From NCBI GenBank assembly GCA_041557595.1, contig JBFFGE010000009.1:1-45337 (forward strand): a stretch of DNA of 45,337 nucleotides. The letters are read 5' to 3'. Position numbers and translations under genes: made by a program. This DNA is from JAOTYV01 sp041557595. GTDB lineage: Bacteria; Pseudomonadota; Alphaproteobacteria; UBA8366. Within the stretch, counting starts at the first letter, position 1. Every line of letters starts with the position of its first letter. Below are positions 36,070 through 45,337 of the stretch, in pieces. Under the pieces are notes generated by a model, which saw only the letters and a list, made by a program, of their open reading frames with translations, made no database searches and was not told the DNA's origin.

Positions 36070-36136
36070 GTGTCTCTGTTTCCTGATGTAACTTGAAGAG
36101 TTGGGGTCGCTGTCTCGGGTGTCGCTGGTGTGTCGC

Positions 36137-36153
36137 AAAACGGCGGGCCGCCG
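36137..36153 (-). terminator. hairpin with short T run between tig and clpP
   Basis: On the minus strand CGGCG-GCC-CGCCG is followed directly by TTTTGCG, two bases after the tig stop codon. The stem is strong but the T run has only four bases, so it may only partly reduce readthrough into clpP. Confidence 0.4.
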
Positions 36154-36155
36154 CT

Positions 36156-37613
36156 TCACTTTTCCTTCTTTTTCGCTGCCGCTTTCGGTTTTTTGGCAGC
36201 GGGCTTGGCAGCCGGTTTCTTGCCGCCGGATGCCGCCGTCTTAGCACGCGAAGCGCCCTTTGCCGACTTGGATTTCGGCTTTTTCGCCTCCTCCTCGTCC
36301 GGATCGCGGTGCAGCTCCTCGACGCTGACCTCACGTTCGCTGACGGACGCCATTTCAAGAATGTAGTCGACCACCTTGTCTTCAAAAATCGGCGCCCGCA
36401 GGCTACCCATTAATTGTTCATTTTTCTGATAAGTTTCAATGATCTGACGCTCTTGCCCCGGGAACATCTGCGCCTGTCGGATCAGCGCCCTGTTCAATTC
36501 CTCCGGCGTCACCTCGATATTGTTCCGCTGACCGACCGCGGCGAGCAAGAGGCCGAGACGCACGCGCCGCCCCGCAATCTTGCGGTACTCTTCGCGCATC
36601 TCGTCGTCGCTCTTATCGATATCTTCCGGATCCAATTCGTTGTTCTTGCGGGCATTTTCGAATTGAGTCCAAATCGACTCGAGTTCTCCCTCAACCATCG
36701 CCGGCGGCGACTCGAAATCGTGGAGTTCGTCGAGCCGGTCCAGAAGCTGCCGCTTCAGCCGATCGCGCGCCACCGAGCCATATTCGTTTGCAAGGCTGCT
36801 GCGAACTTGTTCGCGCAAGGCGTCGACGGATTCCATACCCAGGGATTTGGCGAATTCATCATCAATATCCGCCTTAACACGTTCCCGTATCTCTTTGATA
36901 GATAACGCAAATACCGCCGCCTTGCCGGCAAGGTCCTTATTCCCGTACTCCTCCGGAAAGGTCACCTCCACCTGCGTTTCGCTCGGCGCATCGAGGCCTA
37001 TAAGCTGATCCTCGAAGCCGGGGATGAAGCGGCCTTCCCCCAATTGCAGCTGATGGTCCTCGGCCTTGCCACCGTCGAAAGGCGTTCCGTCGATCGATCC
37101 TTCGAAATCGATCACGACGATGTCGCCTTCCTTGCTCTTGCGCGGTTTGGCGATCGGCTCGGCGCGGGCATATTCCTCGGCCAGCCGGTCGAGCGACTCA
37201 TCGACCTGCTTGTCTTCGATCTTGGCCTTCAGGCGCTCGAACTCGAGCGTGCGGAAATCGACCGGATCGATCACCGGCAAGACGTCAACCGCCAGGGTAA
37301 ACTCGAGATCTTTGCCATCTTCGAAACTGGTGACTTCGATCTTCGGCTGAACCGCCGGCTGCAACTCTCGCTCGGTCAAGGTTTGCGTCGTCGTTTCGCT
37401 CACCGTCGTCTGCACGACTTCCCCCATGACCGCGTCGCCATAGCGTTTGCGAATGAGCGAAATCGGAACCTTGCCGGGCCGAAATCCGGGCAACCGGACC
37501 TGATCGACCAGCTCGTTGATCTTTTCGGAGACGCGTTGCTCGATATCGGCGGCCGATACGACGATGGCGAATTCGCGGCTCAATCCCTCGTTCTTGGTTT
37601 CCGTTACCTGCAT
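36156..37613 (-). CDS. tig: trigger factor with long Lys/Ala-rich tail
   Basis: Trigger factor binds the ribosome exit tunnel and chaperones nascent chains. The 485-aa protein has the ribosome-binding domain with the signature GFRPGKVP (near residue 45) and the FKBP-like prolyl isomerase domain (about 150-245, VIDFEGSIDGTPFDGGKAED). The helical C-terminal domain ends near residue 440. Unusually, about 45 residues follow that are almost all Lys, Ala, Pro and Ser (for example KKPAAKPAAKKPKAAAKKK), like a histone H1 tail. The ATG at 37613 (MQVTETKNEGL) is the family start; a GTG three codons upstream has better ribosome-site spacing. Confidence 0.96.
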   Translation of the reverse strand: MQVTETKNEGLSREFAIVVSAADIEQRVSEKINELVDQVRLPGFRPGKVPISLIRKRYGDAVMGEVVQTTVSETTTQTLTERELQPAVQPKIEVTSFEDGKDLEFTLAVDVLPVIDPVDFRTLEFERLKAKIEDKQVDESLDRLAEEYARAEPIAKPRKSKEGDIVVIDFEGSIDGTPFDGGKAEDHQLQLGEGRFIPGFEDQLIGLDAPSETQVEVTFPEEYGNKDLAGKAAVFALSIKEIRERVKADIDDEFAKSLGMESVDALREQVRSSLANEYGSVARDRLKRQLLDRLDELHDFESPPAMVEGELESIWTQFENARKNNELDPEDIDKSDDEMREEYRKIAGRRVRLGLLLAAVGQRNNIEVTPEELNRALIRQAQMFPGQERQIIETYQKNEQLMGSLRAPIFEDKVVDYILEMASVSEREVSVEELHRDPDEEEAKKPKSKSAKGASRAKTAASGGKKPAAKPAAKKPKAAAKKKEK

Positions 37614-37695
37614 GGTATCCACTTTTTCCTTACGGAGTTGCTCGGTTGGCCGTTCGACGATACGGACAGAATCTTACGGAAAATTGCCTACCTGC

Positions 37696-37780
37696 TGGTG
37701 CGGGCGGAGGGACTTGAACCCCCACGGATTGCTCCACGGGTACCTAAAACCCGCGCGTCTACCAGTTCCGCCACGCCCGC
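37696..37780 (-). tRNA. tRNA-Leu (anticodon UAG)
   Basis: An 85-base class II tRNA on the minus strand. Acceptor GCGGGCG pairs with CGCCCGC, then A and encoded CCA. The anticodon stem CGGGT/ACCCG encloses TTTAGGT with TAG. A long variable arm (TGGAGCAATCCGTG) and T-arm GGGTTCAAGTCCC complete the leucine pattern. It lies just upstream of tig. Confidence 0.97.
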
Positions 37781-37889
37781 GCAATCGGCACCCTCTTTCA
37801 AAAGCGCCTTTGTATAGGAAGCAGAACCGGCTGGGTCAAGCGCGCCAAGACGGGCCTCCATGCCTGTCTCGTCAACGCCTTCAACCGCC

Positions 37890-38225
37890 TTAACTGCGTT
37901 TCGCCGGCTCCACGCGTTCGCTGTAGGTATCCGTGAAAACCGATAGGGCCAACATCCGGGGGCCGTCGATAAATGCACCGGCGCTCCCCGCATGATGAAT
38001 GTTGACCTCGTACCTGATATGCGGGATCCGGGTCCGGTCGAGCACCACCGACAACACACGCGCGGTTTCGACCGAATTGTCGCGTTTAGCGCGGCGAAAC
38101 TCCATGCCGCGCCGAATGTATTCCATATCGCGACCGCGCTTGAAAAACGCGCTCGCGCGATCCCTGCCACGGAACCCGACATACGTTGCCTGGGTCCGGC
38201 CGTTCAAACTCAAATCCGGCTTCAC
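37890..38225 (-). CDS. hypothetical protein
   Basis: I do not recognise this 111-aa protein. It has no signal peptide or membrane helix. It is basic in the first half (GFRGRDRASAFFKRGRDMEY) and has a folded-looking second half ARVLSVVLDRTRIPHIRYEV and IDGPRMLALSVFTDTYSERV. The alternation of charged and hydrophobic residues and the codon pattern look real. The start is a GTG at 38225 with no strong ribosome site; an ATG at codon 34 (MEYIRRG) is an alternative. It lies between malonyl-CoA decarboxylase and tRNA-Leu on the same strand. Confidence 0.6.
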   Translation of the reverse strand: MKPDLSLNGRTQATYVGFRGRDRASAFFKRGRDMEYIRRGMEFRRAKRDNSVETARVLSVVLDRTRIPHIRYEVNIHHAGSAGAFIDGPRMLALSVFTDTYSERVEPAKRS

Positions 38226-38247
38226 TGTCCGGTTTACCCGTCTGCAC

Positions 38248-38286
38248 GGAACCCGGATTTCCGGATTCCTGTTTGTTATTTTTTTG
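38248..38286 (+). terminator. hairpin with long T tract, plus strand
   Basis: GGAACCCGGA-TT-TCCGGATTCC (38248-38269) is a 10-bp stem with one mismatch, followed by TGTTTGTTATTTTTTTG on the plus strand. No plus-strand gene precedes it, so it either stops antisense transcription across the minus-strand genes or is fortuitous. On the minus strand it has no T tract. Confidence 0.55.
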
Positions 38287-38300
38287 TCTCGATCTTTGAG

Positions 38301-39752
38301 TCATATCAAACGATGAACCGCAGCGGAAGCCGTAACAGATCCCTCTCCGGTATAGGATTCGTGATTTTCCTCGATTCGATCCAGTTCATAGAGGTAGTTC
38401 ACCATCAACCCGAAGGACTGCTTGAGGCCGTTGGCCGACGTATCGCCGAGCCAATTCAGGCGCTCCACGCGCGCACCGTTGGTCAAATGGAAATTCGCAA
38501 CCGGGTCAAGGGTTTGTTTGCCTCGCCGCTTTGCGTTCAGCAAATATTGCGCACAGAGCCGCATCAGCGGCTCTTGCAAGGCGTCCCGAATCCGCTCATC
38601 CAGATGCCAGGAGTCGGTCGCCAGCAGGCGCCGCAAGGCCTCGTTCCCCCCTTCGACTTGGGCAACCGCGGCCAACGCCCGCGCATCGGTCGGTCGTAGC
38701 AAGACCGCGTCCTGTTCGAATTGGTGATCCAGCCATCGCCGAAATCCGGGAATCGGCGACAGTGTCGAAAAGGTCCGCAAACTCGGTAGCTCGGCTTTCA
38801 GCAGATCGACGACCCGTTTGATCAGAAATCCGCCAAAGCTGACCCCGGTCAGGCCTTTCTGTGCATTCGAAATCGAATAAAAGATCGCCGTATCCGCATT
38901 GCCGGACGGATCGACCAGCGGCGCGGATTCGTCGAGCAGCACGGCAACATTGTCCGCGAGTCCATTAACCAGTGCGACTTCGACGAAAATGAGCGGCTCG
39001 TCAGGCATCCGAGGGTGGAAAAACGCGAAGCAGCGCCGATCAGAATCGAGGCGGTTCTTGAGATCCTCCCAGCCTCTGATCTCGTGCACCGCCTCATACG
39101 CGATCAATTTTTCCAGCAACGCCGCCGGTGCATCCCAGGTAATCCGCCGCAAATCGAGAAATCCGATATCGAACCAGGACGCCAGAAGCTTCTGCAAATC
39201 CCCGTCGAGCGCCGCCATCGTGGAATCCTTGCGCACATGCGGCAGCAGGTCCGATCGCAGGTCGACCAGGAACTTCACGCCCTGCGGCAAGGCGTTGAAC
39301 TGCATCAACAGCTTCATGCGCGGCGGCTCCAACGCCGCCCGCAGTGCGAGTTCCGCCTGCGGCCGCTGCTCGGGCGCCGCCGCTTGCAAGGCGTCGATCG
39401 CCGCATCTATGGCTTTGCGATCGGCGTCGAACCCGCCGGCCAACAGGCGCAGGAACCGTTCGCGACCCAGCGAATCAAGTCCGAGATAGGTATGACCCAG
39501 CGCCGCGGCGCGGGCGCGCGCCGAGACTTCGCCGCCGCGCGCCTCGAGGCAGGCCTGCATCTGGTCCCGCAGGCGCTTGACGTCGCCGTCGCCCGACAAT
39601 GCCGCGTCGACCGTCCCGGTCATGGTATCGGCGACGTCGCGCCAAAGGTTGACGATCCGGACCCAGGTACGATCCAGCAGCGACCCTTGCGAGCGCACGA
39701 TATGCCGCGGTTTGGCCTGTTCGTTTTGTTGGATTTTCGGTTGCGTAGACAT
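38301..39752 (-). CDS. malonyl-CoA decarboxylase
   Basis: The enzyme converts malonyl-CoA to acetyl-CoA and CO2, used in malonate breakdown or to control malonyl-CoA. The 483-aa product fits the MLYCD/MatA family: a helical N-terminal oligomerisation domain (about 30-170) and an acetyltransferase-like catalytic domain. The catalytic Ser is in FSTLSPIPGFRRW and the catalytic His in VANFHLTNGARVERLNW, matching the Ser and His described for the human enzyme. FFHPRMPDEPLIFVEVAL is also typical. It lies 3 bases after nnr, so the two may be cotranscribed. No malonate transporter or malonyl-CoA synthetase gene lies next to it. Confidence 0.93.
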   Translation of the reverse strand: MSTQPKIQQNEQAKPRHIVRSQGSLLDRTWVRIVNLWRDVADTMTGTVDAALSGDGDVKRLRDQMQACLEARGGEVSARARAAALGHTYLGLDSLGRERFLRLLAGGFDADRKAIDAAIDALQAAAPEQRPQAELALRAALEPPRMKLLMQFNALPQGVKFLVDLRSDLLPHVRKDSTMAALDGDLQKLLASWFDIGFLDLRRITWDAPAALLEKLIAYEAVHEIRGWEDLKNRLDSDRRCFAFFHPRMPDEPLIFVEVALVNGLADNVAVLLDESAPLVDPSGNADTAIFYSISNAQKGLTGVSFGGFLIKRVVDLLKAELPSLRTFSTLSPIPGFRRWLDHQFEQDAVLLRPTDARALAAVAQVEGGNEALRRLLATDSWHLDERIRDALQEPLMRLCAQYLLNAKRRGKQTLDPVANFHLTNGARVERLNWLGDTSANGLKQSFGLMVNYLYELDRIEENHESYTGEGSVTASAAVHRLI

Positions 39753-39755
39753 GGA

Positions 39756-41234
39756 TTATGTATCTGCTCCCGAACGCAGGTCGCGCAAGACGTCCGGCAA
39801 AATTTCCGGCAAATCCTCGGCGATCAGGCCGGGACCGCATCGCCTCCCCGCCTCGCCATGCAGCCAGGCGGCCGCGCAGGCGGCCGTGAAGGGATCCATG
39901 CCTTGCGCCATCAGCCCGACCGAGAAGCCGGCGAGCACGTCGCCGGTCCCGCCGCTGGCGAGTTCCGGCGGCGCGTTGCCGTTGATCACGACCCTTCCGT
40001 CGGGCGCGGCGATCACCGTATCCGCCCCTTTCAACAGGACGACCGCGCCGGATTGCGCCGCCGCGGCGCGGGCGCGCAACGGCTTGTCGCCATCGACTGC
40101 GAACAGCCGGCTGAACTCGCCCTCATGCGGCGTCAAGAGACAGGGACCGCGGATGCTGGAGAACAGCAGATCCGGCGACTCTGCGAATACGGTAAGCGCA
40201 TCGGCGTCGAGAACGACCGGTTTCGCCGTGCGCAAGGCCGCGAGGACATGCTCGCGCGTCGAGCCAACGACCCCGTTTCCCGGCCCGAGAAGGCAGGCGG
40301 ACACGCGCGGCTCCTCGGCCAACTCCGCATAGGCCGCGGTATTGCGAACCGGTCGAACGATGGCGCCCACGAGGGCGACTTTGTACACCACGGCGTTATC
40401 GTTCGGGACCGCCACCGAAACCATTCCGGTTCCGATGCGCCGGGCGGCCTGAGCGGCAAGCCGGGCCGCACCGGTCATTTGCGGTCCGCCGCTGATCAGC
40501 GCGTGTCCCCGGTCGTATTTGTGCTGTTCCAGCCGCGCCCATGGAAAGTCGTCCAGCCAGAGCCGCGTGTGATTTGCGCCGTGCCGGGGCGCGATATCGT
40601 CCAGCACGCAATTCGGAATCCCGATATCGGCGACTCGCAGCTCGCCGCATCGGGATCTGCCCGGAAGCAACAGGTGCCCCGGTTTGCGCCGGAAGAACGT
40701 GACGGTGATGCGGGCCGCGGGCGCGATCCCCAAGATCTGGCCGCTATCGCCATGCACCCCGCTCGGAACGTCCACCGCGACACAGTCCCGCCCGGCGATC
40801 GCCTCGATCGCCGCCCTCGCCGGCCCCTCGATTTCGCGCGTGAGACCGGCACCGAACAGCGCGTCGACGATCGTCTCCGCGCCTTCCATGACTGCCGGCG
40901 CGAGCGGCTCGATCTCGCCTTTCCATAGGCCGGCCATATGCCTTGCATCGGCGTCAAGCGCGGCAGCATCGCCCAGCAATCCGACCCGCACCGGCCAACC
41001 GCTATCCCGCAACACCCTGGCGGCGACAAAACCATCGCCGCCATTGTTGCCAGGACCGCACAGAACGCAGACCGGCCGGGGGCCGCCCAGCGACCGCACC
41101 GCGTCCGCCACCGCGCCGCCGGCAGCTTCCATGAGCGCAAGGCCGGCAACGCCGGCTTCGGCCGCAGCCTTATCGGCTGCATACATTTCCGCGACTGTCA
41201 GCAGCGCGTCTCGATCGAAATGGGTGGCCACCAT
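39756..41234 (-). CDS. nnr: bifunctional NAD(P)H-hydrate epimerase / ADP-dependent NAD(P)HX dehydratase
   Basis: Nnr repairs damaged nicotinamide cofactors: the epimerase equilibrates R and S NAD(P)HX and the dehydratase restores NAD(P)H using ADP. The 492-aa protein has the N-terminal YjeF_N domain (about 1-215) with LCGPGNNGGDGFVAARVLRD and DALFGAGLTREIEGPA. The C-terminal ribokinase-like domain (about 230-490) has LLGPGNGV, LLTPHEGEFSRLF and the catalytic ASGGTGDVLAGFSVGLMAQG. This fusion is the common bacterial form. Confidence 0.95.
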   Translation of the reverse strand: MVATHFDRDALLTVAEMYAADKAAAEAGVAGLALMEAAGGAVADAVRSLGGPRPVCVLCGPGNNGGDGFVAARVLRDSGWPVRVGLLGDAAALDADARHMAGLWKGEIEPLAPAVMEGAETIVDALFGAGLTREIEGPARAAIEAIAGRDCVAVDVPSGVHGDSGQILGIAPAARITVTFFRRKPGHLLLPGRSRCGELRVADIGIPNCVLDDIAPRHGANHTRLWLDDFPWARLEQHKYDRGHALISGGPQMTGAARLAAQAARRIGTGMVSVAVPNDNAVVYKVALVGAIVRPVRNTAAYAELAEEPRVSACLLGPGNGVVGSTREHVLAALRTAKPVVLDADALTVFAESPDLLFSSIRGPCLLTPHEGEFSRLFAVDGDKPLRARAAAAQSGAVVLLKGADTVIAAPDGRVVINGNAPPELASGGTGDVLAGFSVGLMAQGMDPFTAACAAAWLHGEAGRRCGPGLIAEDLPEILPDVLRDLRSGADT

Positions 41235-41245
41235 CGCTCCAGGCC

Positions 41246-41953
41246 CTATGCCTTACCCGACCTGGAGAATCCACCACCGTCCTGGAGGATTTTGAGCGTC
41301 CGGGAATGAAATTCGCGGCGGTACAACACCAGCACCACCCAGGTCGCGGTAACGCCCAGCGCAATCGGATGGATAAACCAGGCCAGCAATGCCATGGCGA
41401 AGTAATAGCCGCGCAATCCCCTGTTGAAATGCACCGCCGCCAGCGTCGCGAGCCGGGCGATGCACTTTGCGCGATCTTCGCAGTCGTCACCGAGATCGGA
41501 CACCGGATCCATGGCGCCAATCTGGATAGCGCAATAGGAGACCTGACGAATCGACCAGGCGAATTTGAAAAACGAATAGATGAAGATCAGGATGAGGCAC
41601 AGCAACCGAAGTTCCCATTGCAGCGGCGTCAGCGTCGACACGAGCGGGATGCTCGCCGTCAGGACGACGACCTTCTCCGCCGCCCCAAGGACGGTTACGA
41701 GACCTGCGAGAATGAGGATCGAAGTGGACGCAAAAAAGCTCGCCGTGCGCGTCAGATTGCGGATGATTTGTATGTCGACCATCCGATTGTCGCGGCCGAG
41801 CATGCGCAGCATCCACATCTCGCGGTGCTGCGCCATCGTGGCCACCAAATTCCGGCCGCCGCTGTCCACCTTGTCGGAGTAGAGCGTATAGCCGCACCAA
41901 AGCAGCAGGAACCATGATATGGCGATTAGGTCTGGTATCGATAGTTCTGGCAC
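41246..41953 (-). CDS. DUF599 family membrane protein
   Basis: A 235-aa inner-membrane protein with four predicted helices: ISWFLLLWCGYTLYS (about 10-26), a pair around FFASTSILILAGLVTVLGAA and LLCLILIFIYSFFKFAWSIR, and YYFAMALLAWFIHPIALGV near the C-terminus. DUF599 members have this layout and no established function. It lies 11 bases upstream of nnr on the same strand. The 234-base gap to the divergent nuclease-like gene must hold two promoters; TTTATTTTTCCTTAAAT is an AT-rich patch at about 42088-42104. Confidence 0.85.
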   Translation of the reverse strand: MPELSIPDLIAISWFLLLWCGYTLYSDKVDSGGRNLVATMAQHREMWMLRMLGRDNRMVDIQIIRNLTRTASFFASTSILILAGLVTVLGAAEKVVVLTASIPLVSTLTPLQWELRLLCLILIFIYSFFKFAWSIRQVSYCAIQIGAMDPVSDLGDDCEDRAKCIARLATLAAVHFNRGLRGYYFAMALLAWFIHPIALGVTATWVVLVLYRREFHSRTLKILQDGGGFSRSGKA

Positions 41954-42187
41954 GTTTCCCCCCGGATGCGTCGCTGGACCGAATGCTATGTTCCAGGTCC
42001 TTTCAGCATCAACAAAATGATGTGATACCGGCTGGTCCCCGCGATCCAGCTTCCGCTACCATAGAGACAAGGTTAACGCCCGGAGAATTTATTTTTCCTT
42101 AAATCCGCATCGACATTCGCCGCGTGCCGAAAGCCTCCGATAACCAACGGACTTTGGGAAGTATTTTCGTCCCCTATCGATTGAGCC

Positions 42188-42694
42188 ATGATCCAATTCC
42201 TGCCCTTGCAGCGCCGCCGTACCGTCCAAACCTTGGTCGTGCTGGCCGCCGGCCTTCTTGTGTCCGCGTCGGTTCTCGCCGGCGATACCGCACGCGCCAT
42301 TACCGGTGACATCATCGAGTTGGACGGTAAGCGCCATTGCCTGTTCGGCATCGACGCCCCCGACCCCGGACAACGCTGCATGCTCAAGAACGGCAAGATC
42401 TACGATTGCAGCCGAATAGCCACGACCGCGCTGATGGATCTCTTGGCCGGTGCATCCGTACGCTGCCGGCCGACCGGCGCCATGCGCGACCGGTGCGCGA
42501 TCGCCCGTTGCGCCGCCGACGGCTTCGATCTGTCGGGCAATATGGTGCATACGGGATGGGCGCTTGCCGATCCTGTCGACGGGACCGGCTATCTTGGCAA
42601 ACAGGAATCGGCGCGCAGCCGCCGGCACGGGCTTTGGCGGGGCGCCTTCGAGATGCCCTGGGAATGGCGCGCCCGGTCCAGCCGGCAAAAATAG
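42188..42694 (+). CDS. exported thermonuclease-like (SNase-fold) protein
   Basis: A 168-aa protein with an N-terminal signal peptide (hydrophobic LVVLAAGLLVSASVLA, then AGDTARA) and an SNase-like OB fold. The family pattern is seen in ITGDIIELDGKRHCLFGIDA, GNMVHTGWALADPV and GYLGKQESARSRRHGLWRG. In active SNase relatives the Asp-Arg-Tyr-Gly-Arg turn supplies a catalytic Arg, but here the matching stretch reads AMRDRCAIARC. The acidic positions are also only partly kept (GIDAPD), so nuclease activity is doubtful. There are several Cys, likely disulfides in the periplasm. It is the first plus-strand chromosomal gene after the long minus-strand block. Confidence 0.8.
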   Translation: MIQFLPLQRRRTVQTLVVLAAGLLVSASVLAGDTARAITGDIIELDGKRHCLFGIDAPDPGQRCMLKNGKIYDCSRIATTALMDLLAGASVRCRPTGAMRDRCAIARCAADGFDLSGNMVHTGWALADPVDGTGYLGKQESARSRRHGLWRGAFEMPWEWRARSSRQK

Positions 42695-42781
42695 ATACCC
42701 CGTATCCGCGCCTTTCCCCACCGCTCGGCATGCGGTACATCGACCCGCATCCGTCCCCTATCCGAGCCATGACCGCCCGCC

Positions 42782-43828
42782 ATGCGTACCGACGATTTCG
42801 ATTTTGAGTTGCCGCGCGACCGCATCGCGCAACAACCGGCCGACCCGCGCGATTCGGCACGCCTCCTGGAGGTCTCCGAATCGCTGCGCGATCTCGGCGT
42901 TCGCGACCTGCCGCAACTCCTCGCGCCGGGCGACCTGTTGGTGATGAACGATACCCGCGTCATTCCGGCCCGGCTCACCGGAAAACGCGGCGAGGCGAAG
43001 ATCGAGGTGACGCTGCACCGCCGGCTCGGGAATGGCAATTGGCGGGCCTTTGCCCGTCCGGCGCGGCGGTTGCGGGTCGGTGACCGGATCACATTCGGCG
43101 CGGCGTTTTCCACCCTGGTCGTCGAAAAACATGATGGCGGCGAGGTAACGCTGGAACCGTCGGTGCCGCCACAGGATTTGCCGGCCGCGCTGCATGAACA
43201 CGGGGCGATGCCCTTGCCGCCCTACATCGACCGGAAGAGCGGACCGCAGGCCGACGATCTGATGCGTTATCAGACGGTCTACGCCGCGCGCGACGGCGCG
43301 GTCGCCGCGCCGACCGCCGGGCTGCACTTCACCGAGTCGCTGTTTGCCGAACTCGACGCCGTGGGAATCGGTCGGACCATGGTCACCCTGCATGTCGGCG
43401 CCGGAACTTTTCTGCCCGTAACGGCCGAACGCGCGGAAGACCATGTCATGCAACCCGAATGGGGGTCGGTGTCTCGCAACGCGGCCGCGGCGGTCAATGC
43501 GGCGCGCGCCGCCGGCGGCCGCATCGTGGCGGTCGGCAGCACCGCGCTACGCCTGCTGGAAAGCGCGGCTGCAGGGGGCGATGCAAATGGCCTGCTCGCC
43601 CCGTTCGAGGGCGAAACGGATCTTTATATCCTGCCGGGATACCGGTTCAAGGCGGTGGACCTGATGTTGACCAATTTCCATCTGCCGCGATCCACGCTCT
43701 TCATGCTGGTAAGCGCCTTTGCCGGCAGCGCGCGGATCAAGGCCGCCTATCGGCACGCCATCGAACAACGCTATCGGTTTTACTCCTATGGCGACGCCTG
43801 CCTGCTGCACGGCACAGCCGGGCTTTGA
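42782..43828 (+). CDS. queA: S-adenosylmethionine:tRNA ribosyltransferase-isomerase
   Basis: QueA transfers the ribosyl part of SAM to preQ1 at tRNA position 34, giving epoxyqueuosine. The 348-aa protein matches the family along its length: FDFELPRDRIAQQPADPRDS at the start, LLVMNDTRVIPARLTGKR, AVAAPTAGLHFTESLF, TLHVGAGTFLPV and YKFKAVD-like YRFKAVDLMLTNFHLPRSTL. It opens the queA-queF-queG cluster; the ribosome site is weak. QueG, the next step, is encoded 0.5 kb downstream. Confidence 0.97.
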   Translation: MRTDDFDFELPRDRIAQQPADPRDSARLLEVSESLRDLGVRDLPQLLAPGDLLVMNDTRVIPARLTGKRGEAKIEVTLHRRLGNGNWRAFARPARRLRVGDRITFGAAFSTLVVEKHDGGEVTLEPSVPPQDLPAALHEHGAMPLPPYIDRKSGPQADDLMRYQTVYAARDGAVAAPTAGLHFTESLFAELDAVGIGRTMVTLHVGAGTFLPVTAERAEDHVMQPEWGSVSRNAAAAVNAARAAGGRIVAVGSTALRLLESAAAGGDANGLLAPFEGETDLYILPGYRFKAVDLMLTNFHLPRSTLFMLVSAFAGSARIKAAYRHAIEQRYRFYSYGDACLLHGTAGL

Positions 43829-43886
43829 ACGCTTTCAGACCCACTCCATCTCCCGTATCATCCCCATTTCCCCGGCGGAAACGACA

Positions 43887-44351
43887 ATGACCGATGCCCC
43901 ATATGACACACTGACCCAGCTTGGATCGCCGGCGGAGATCCCTGCCGATCCCGACGCCGCGACGCTGGAATCCGTCCCGAACCCACATGTGGGTACGCCC
44001 TATCTGGTTCGTTTCGCCTGTCCGGAATTCACGTCGCTCTGCCCGGTTACCGGACAGCCGGATTTTGCCCATATCGTGATCGACTATGTCCCGGAACGCG
44101 CGTTGCTGGAGAGCAAATCGTTGAAACTGTTCCTCGCCTCCTTCCGCAATCACCGGGGATTTCACGAGGATTGCACGGTCGGGATCGCCAAACGCATCAT
44201 CGAGGCGGTCGCGCCGGCCTGGCTTCGGATCGGCGGCTACTGGTATCCGCGCGGCGGCATCCCGATCGACATTTTCTATCAATCCGGTTCCCCGCCGGAC
44301 GGCGTATGGTTGCCCGATCAAGGCGTGCCCCCCTATCGCGGCCGCGGCTGA
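43887..44351 (+). CDS. queF: NADPH-dependent 7-cyano-7-deazaguanine reductase (preQ1 synthase)
   Basis: QueF reduces preQ0 to preQ1 in queuosine synthesis. The 154-aa protein is the short, single-domain type. The nucleophile is Cys52 in EFTSLCPVTGQPD with Asp59, the NADPH-binding QueF motif is ESKSLK (75-80), and His93-Glu94 are in RGFHEDC. The ATG at 43887 is used because the longer open frame lies inside queA. It is 58 bases after queA and 8 bases before queG, so all three are likely one operon. Confidence 0.96.
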   Translation: MTDAPYDTLTQLGSPAEIPADPDAATLESVPNPHVGTPYLVRFACPEFTSLCPVTGQPDFAHIVIDYVPERALLESKSLKLFLASFRNHRGFHEDCTVGIAKRIIEAVAPAWLRIGGYWYPRGGIPIDIFYQSGSPPDGVWLPDQGVPPYRGRG

Positions 44352-44359
44352 CGCGCGCC

Positions 44360-45337
<978 letters not shown>

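Overview
The window is chromosomal DNA of a GC-rich alphaproteobacterium, most likely of the Rhodospirillales type. The evidence is the gene order nuoA-N, birA, coaX, RNase J, methylmalonyl-CoA epimerase, DUF1467, proS, lolC/D, the alphaproteobacterial type of ProS, and the order tig, clpP, clpX, lon, hup. Most genes are on the minus strand, so transcription of the first 42 kb runs right to left.

Left part (25.5 kb down to 1): a complete 14-subunit complex I operon (nuoABCDEFGHIJKLMN, 25508 to 11264) runs on into birA (biotin ligase), coaX (pantothenate kinase), rnj (RNase J), mce (methylmalonyl-CoA epimerase) and a DUF1467 membrane protein. A thiamine-diphosphate enzyme plus DNA-3-methyladenine glycosylase I (tag), a small exported protein and a candidate plus-strand small RNA with a strong terminator (4735-4938) come before proS, lolC, lolD and a truncated LLM flavin oxidoreductase at the window edge.

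Middle (25795-28931): a 3.1-kb integrated element sits in the 3' half of the tRNA-Asp(GUC) gene. It is bounded by a perfect 49-bp direct repeat. It carries one tight plus-strand cassette: a 390-aa protein with an N-terminal winged-helix-like region and a compact palm with family-A polymerase-like motifs A, B and C, two small helix-turn-helix/excisionase-like proteins, and a tyrosine integrase whose frame is broken by -1 at a run of six C. Such a minimal element built around a stand-alone polymerase-like protein is the most unusual object in the window.

Right of it (28.9-38.3 kb) are a Tat-exported PhoX-type phosphatase, tRNA-Val(UAC), HU with a TTG start, and the proteostasis cluster lon, clpX, clpP and tig, where trigger factor has a long Lys/Ala-rich tail. 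tRNA-Leu(UAG) and a conserved-looking hypothetical gene follow. From 38.3 to 42 kb are malonyl-CoA decarboxylase, the NAD(P)HX repair enzyme Nnr and a DUF599 membrane protein. From 42.2 kb genes are on the plus strand: an exported nuclease-like protein and the queuosine genes queA, queF and queG. The queG frame stops resembling its family at about 45237, shortly before the window ends.

Start codons were chosen from ribosome-binding sites, overlaps and family N-termini. No CRISPR array, rRNA or complete insertion sequence was seen.
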